From the NCBI GenBank assembly GCA_031258265.1, contig JAIRNB010000168.1:1-5570 (forward strand): a stretch of 5,570 nt of DNA. Reading direction: 5' to 3'. Below the pieces are notes generated by a model. That model searched no databases. It was not told the origin of the DNA and was given only the letters and a program-made list of their open reading frames with translations. Every line of letters begins with the position of its first letter. Position 1 is the first letter of the stretch. This DNA is from Treponema sp. (GTDB lineage Bacteria > Spirochaetota > Spirochaetia > Treponematales > Breznakiellaceae). Shown piece by piece: positions 4,601 through 5,570 of this stretch. The position numbers and the translations under genes are program-made.

Positions 4601-5570
4601 TTTTGGACAACGTTGAAATCCGGGACATTCTATTGGAAGTTATCGCCGTGGCCGACTCCTCGTACCGGCTGAGTTTTGACCTGGATCCCTCGGCGCCGGT
4701 CATACTGGAAGCGCTGGATATTTCCTCCGCCCCGGACGGGGCCTACAATATCCGCATCGTCGCCACCGACCTGGCGGAAAATACCGCCGTGGCCAGCCGG
4801 AACGTCACGAAAACAAACGAAGCCGCGGCTTCCGAAGCCTCCTTCTTTAACCCCCTGCCCGGGGAGGTGCATACGGGTTCCATCAATATTAGCGGCAAAG
4901 CCAAGGGGCTGGGCTATCCCAAGGAAGTGCAGATTCTGGCGAACCGCGAACCCCTTGCCACGGTCCCGGTGGACAAGTACGGCAACTTCTACTACCGGTA
5001 CCCCAACGACAGGATCCCCGAAGACGGGTTTGTCGTCCTTTCCGCAAGTTTCACCACCGCTTCCGGCGAGGCGGTGGTGAGCAACGAACATCCCCTGCTC
5101 TACCGGCAGGAGGGGCCCATCGTGTCCGTGGACAGCCATACCGACGGGGACGTTATCAAGGGCAGGCCCTGGCTCAAGGGCAGGGCCTGGATGGAATTTA
5201 CCGCCAGCCAGTGGGCTTCCATGTCCCGGTACGAGCGCACCTACTATACCCCGACCCAGGTTATGGTAAGTTTTGACAACGGGCGGACCTATCACCGGAC
5301 CAAGGGCGTAAAAAGCTGGAAATTCAGGCTGGAATGCAGCGAATTGGGCCGGGGCCCCCTGCCCATACTGGTGCGCGCGGAATTCGGCAACGGGGAGGTG
5401 GCCATACGCCGGGTGGTGGTGACCATAGACCTGGACCCGCCGGTGATTCAAACCCTGGACCCGGAGGAGGACAGCCTGCACCGGGACACCCTCTACGTGT
5501 ACGGCACCGCGGCCGAGGAATACGCGTTTGACGAAATTATGATCAACCTGCGCCCCCGGGACAAGATGTG
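1687..5570 (+). CDS. Giant exported protein of tandem Ig-like domains (3' end outside window)
   Basis: This open frame gives 1294 codons without a stop and continues past the right edge. Residues 1-34 look like a signal peptide: Lys-4, a hydrophobic core broken by Lys-13, and a likely cut after LWA (32-34). C18 and C20 have Leu at -1, so a lipobox is unlikely. Then come Ig-like beta-sandwich units, roughly at 38-90 (short), 91-198, 199-298, 299-388, 392-477, 488-636, 639-735, 739-855, 857-947, 948-1043, 1050-1144, 1145-1250 and 1251 on. Unit ends recur as RARDSAGNET (69-78), RATDTTG (278-284) and RARDRYGRET (927-936), followed by linkers such as IDNTPP (944-949) and IDLDPP (1247-1252). S-x-D-[GN]-G-x-T-[FY] motifs occur at 235-242, 892-899 and 1195-1202. 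An insertion (about 524-575) is helical and Ala/Leu-rich. The only cysteine after the signal region is C1217. No enzyme domain or membrane span is visible. A surface or periplasmic adhesive or scaffold role is inferred, and the missing C terminus could change that. Confidence 0.88.
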   Translation, partial: MNMKAGIFGLIFKFILLCLCPVYGLLFSGGPLWAHGKQENWLPVDGQEIWQKEYDIAGLDRGKHNFLIRARDSAGNETIDGPYNIVVDPNAGLPVARIVYPDANAVIRADTDFLGVASGRFGVDRVTVRLDDQAPVTTEGAEYWKFHVTTFAQDVTLASGATQERILQEGRHTLHVKAQDAKGAEGPELSIPFVYDRTPPSIEFTGMETGQLVSGNVRLQGTAYDLNDVAAVEFSPDGGETFFDMEFTIDRRDPHRVNFSYPFNTTRLPDGQVFFQVRATDTTGLTSAQPYLFYVDNEAPVIQILSPAEGEDSLGATRVTGRIHDAVGLSQFYYEWVGETHEIPIRPGDPYWDINLNISYQNRNPILRVTAVDKSNNQTVIVKRFTDNRRVKTPAVQIDGYSSGVMSLAQDQSIFGRIAPGFIPFSIIMEGRVEELPAQPSFRISPDMIPQGRRTIRLWAKAEDGTVGSPFTLRVNKSAEGAALDNRPSPIIVSSHKVYDYVRGSQAVLRGHIGQQSFSGGAAGVDASILEALSSMVDIDEAASLLESLGAEDSTPAAPTTLNEIAYATLVAQGGPFRMEYRLNPQAAWTALGVRGDGSFELPIELNGFREGPIHLEIRTIQRDTPAIPLYFPLNRAETEPEVEFITPIQDGTPVNGSITITGKVHSYVPVTAIDFTTDNILFTPIPMKAGFQKYEFSTLFDFTAMERAGGSLSIRVTDKNNAAFLTPLNVPVDAKTDGPVVTYNEPLDFAVITEDLQITGLSMDDDAVYGVYWRLLKKQEDAALKTTAFAWAEDLREPSPLTADFTFIPTSDSFQVDIPIEYLSDGEWQIEIFGEDIYGIQGEVYARTIRVSTADPKVALTTPVMTVYNRGVIYLQGTASDRNGIAGVWVSIDNGNTYQQTEGQEDWRLTLNTNFYADGEYALLMRARDRYGRETIDSAMINIDNTPPEMTFQVPYDDALVGDTLDIAARILDNVEIRDILLEVIAVADSSYRLSFDLDPSAPVILEALDISSAPDGAYNIRIVATDLAENTAVASRNVTKTNEAAASEASFFNPLPGEVHTGSINISGKAKGLGYPKEVQILANREPLATVPVDKYGNFYYRYPNDRIPEDGFVVLSASFTTASGEAVVSNEHPLLYRQEGPIVSVDSHTDGDVIKGRPWLKGRAWMEFTASQWASMSRYERTYYTPTQVMVSFDNGRTYHRTKGVKSWKFRLECSELGRGPLPILVRAEFGNGEVAIRRVVVTIDLDPPVIQTLDPEEDSLHRDTLYVYGTAAEEYAFDEIMINLRPRDKM

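Noticed and set aside
4630..5481. Minus-strand open frame of 283 codons
   Set aside because: The same antisense shadow effect: Gly/His/Val-rich sequence, no recognisable family, opposite well-defined Ig-like units.

Overview
The window is a 5.6-kb piece of a GC-rich bacterial chromosome. It has one dominant gene: a very large exported protein on the + strand, which starts at 1687 and is still open at the right edge (1294 codons visible, no stop). Its tandem Ig-like beta-sandwich repeats, its signal peptide, the near absence of cysteine and the style of the intergenic repeats remind me of Spirochaetota, especially large-genome Treponema-like species of termite guts. That placement is from memory and is only moderately to weakly supported, because there is no rRNA or marker gene here.

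The left part, 1 to about 966, shows no convincing gene. It is an intergenic stretch packed with palindromes. An element at 34-123 has two related direct repeats flanking a perfect hairpin. Two palindromes with the same GGAGCAAGCTCC core lie 110 bp apart (285-306 and 398-413), the second inside one arm region of a larger inverted repeat (339-427). A GC-rich hairpin lies at 623-639. Open frames across this stretch are read-through of the repeats and lack ribosome binding sites.

From about 800 to 1235 there is a possible small transcription unit. An imperfect dyad (801-849), a short symmetric site next to a Shine-Dalgarno-like GGAGGTGA (891-907) and a CCCCC-GTAGA-GGGGG hairpin precede a very good ribosome binding site and a 59-codon ORF of unknown function (967-1146). 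The ORF stops early, but the +1 frame immediately continues with a charged, helix-like tail to 1210, and a short stem-loop follows directly. This looks like a small gene with a frameshift, real, programmed or erroneous.

From 1236 to 1686 there is a second intergenic zone. It holds a hairpin cluster at 1420-1498, including a second identical copy of the 17-nt hairpin sequence exactly 500 bp downstream of the first. It also has a dyad containing a TATACT -10-like hexamer (1540-1560) and a GC hairpin (1565-1580). These lie in the leader of the large gene, whose AAGGAG ribosome binding site is at 1675-1680.

The large gene encodes a signal peptide followed by an apparently half-length Ig-like unit, about eleven full Ig-like units and the beginning of another. 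Three units carry an S-x-D-[GN]-G-x-T-[FY] motif that resembles the sialidase Asp-box. One unit carries an alpha-helical insertion. No catalytic domain is visible, so an adhesive or structural surface or periplasmic role is the natural inference. I see no defence system, CRISPR array, transposase or RNA gene.
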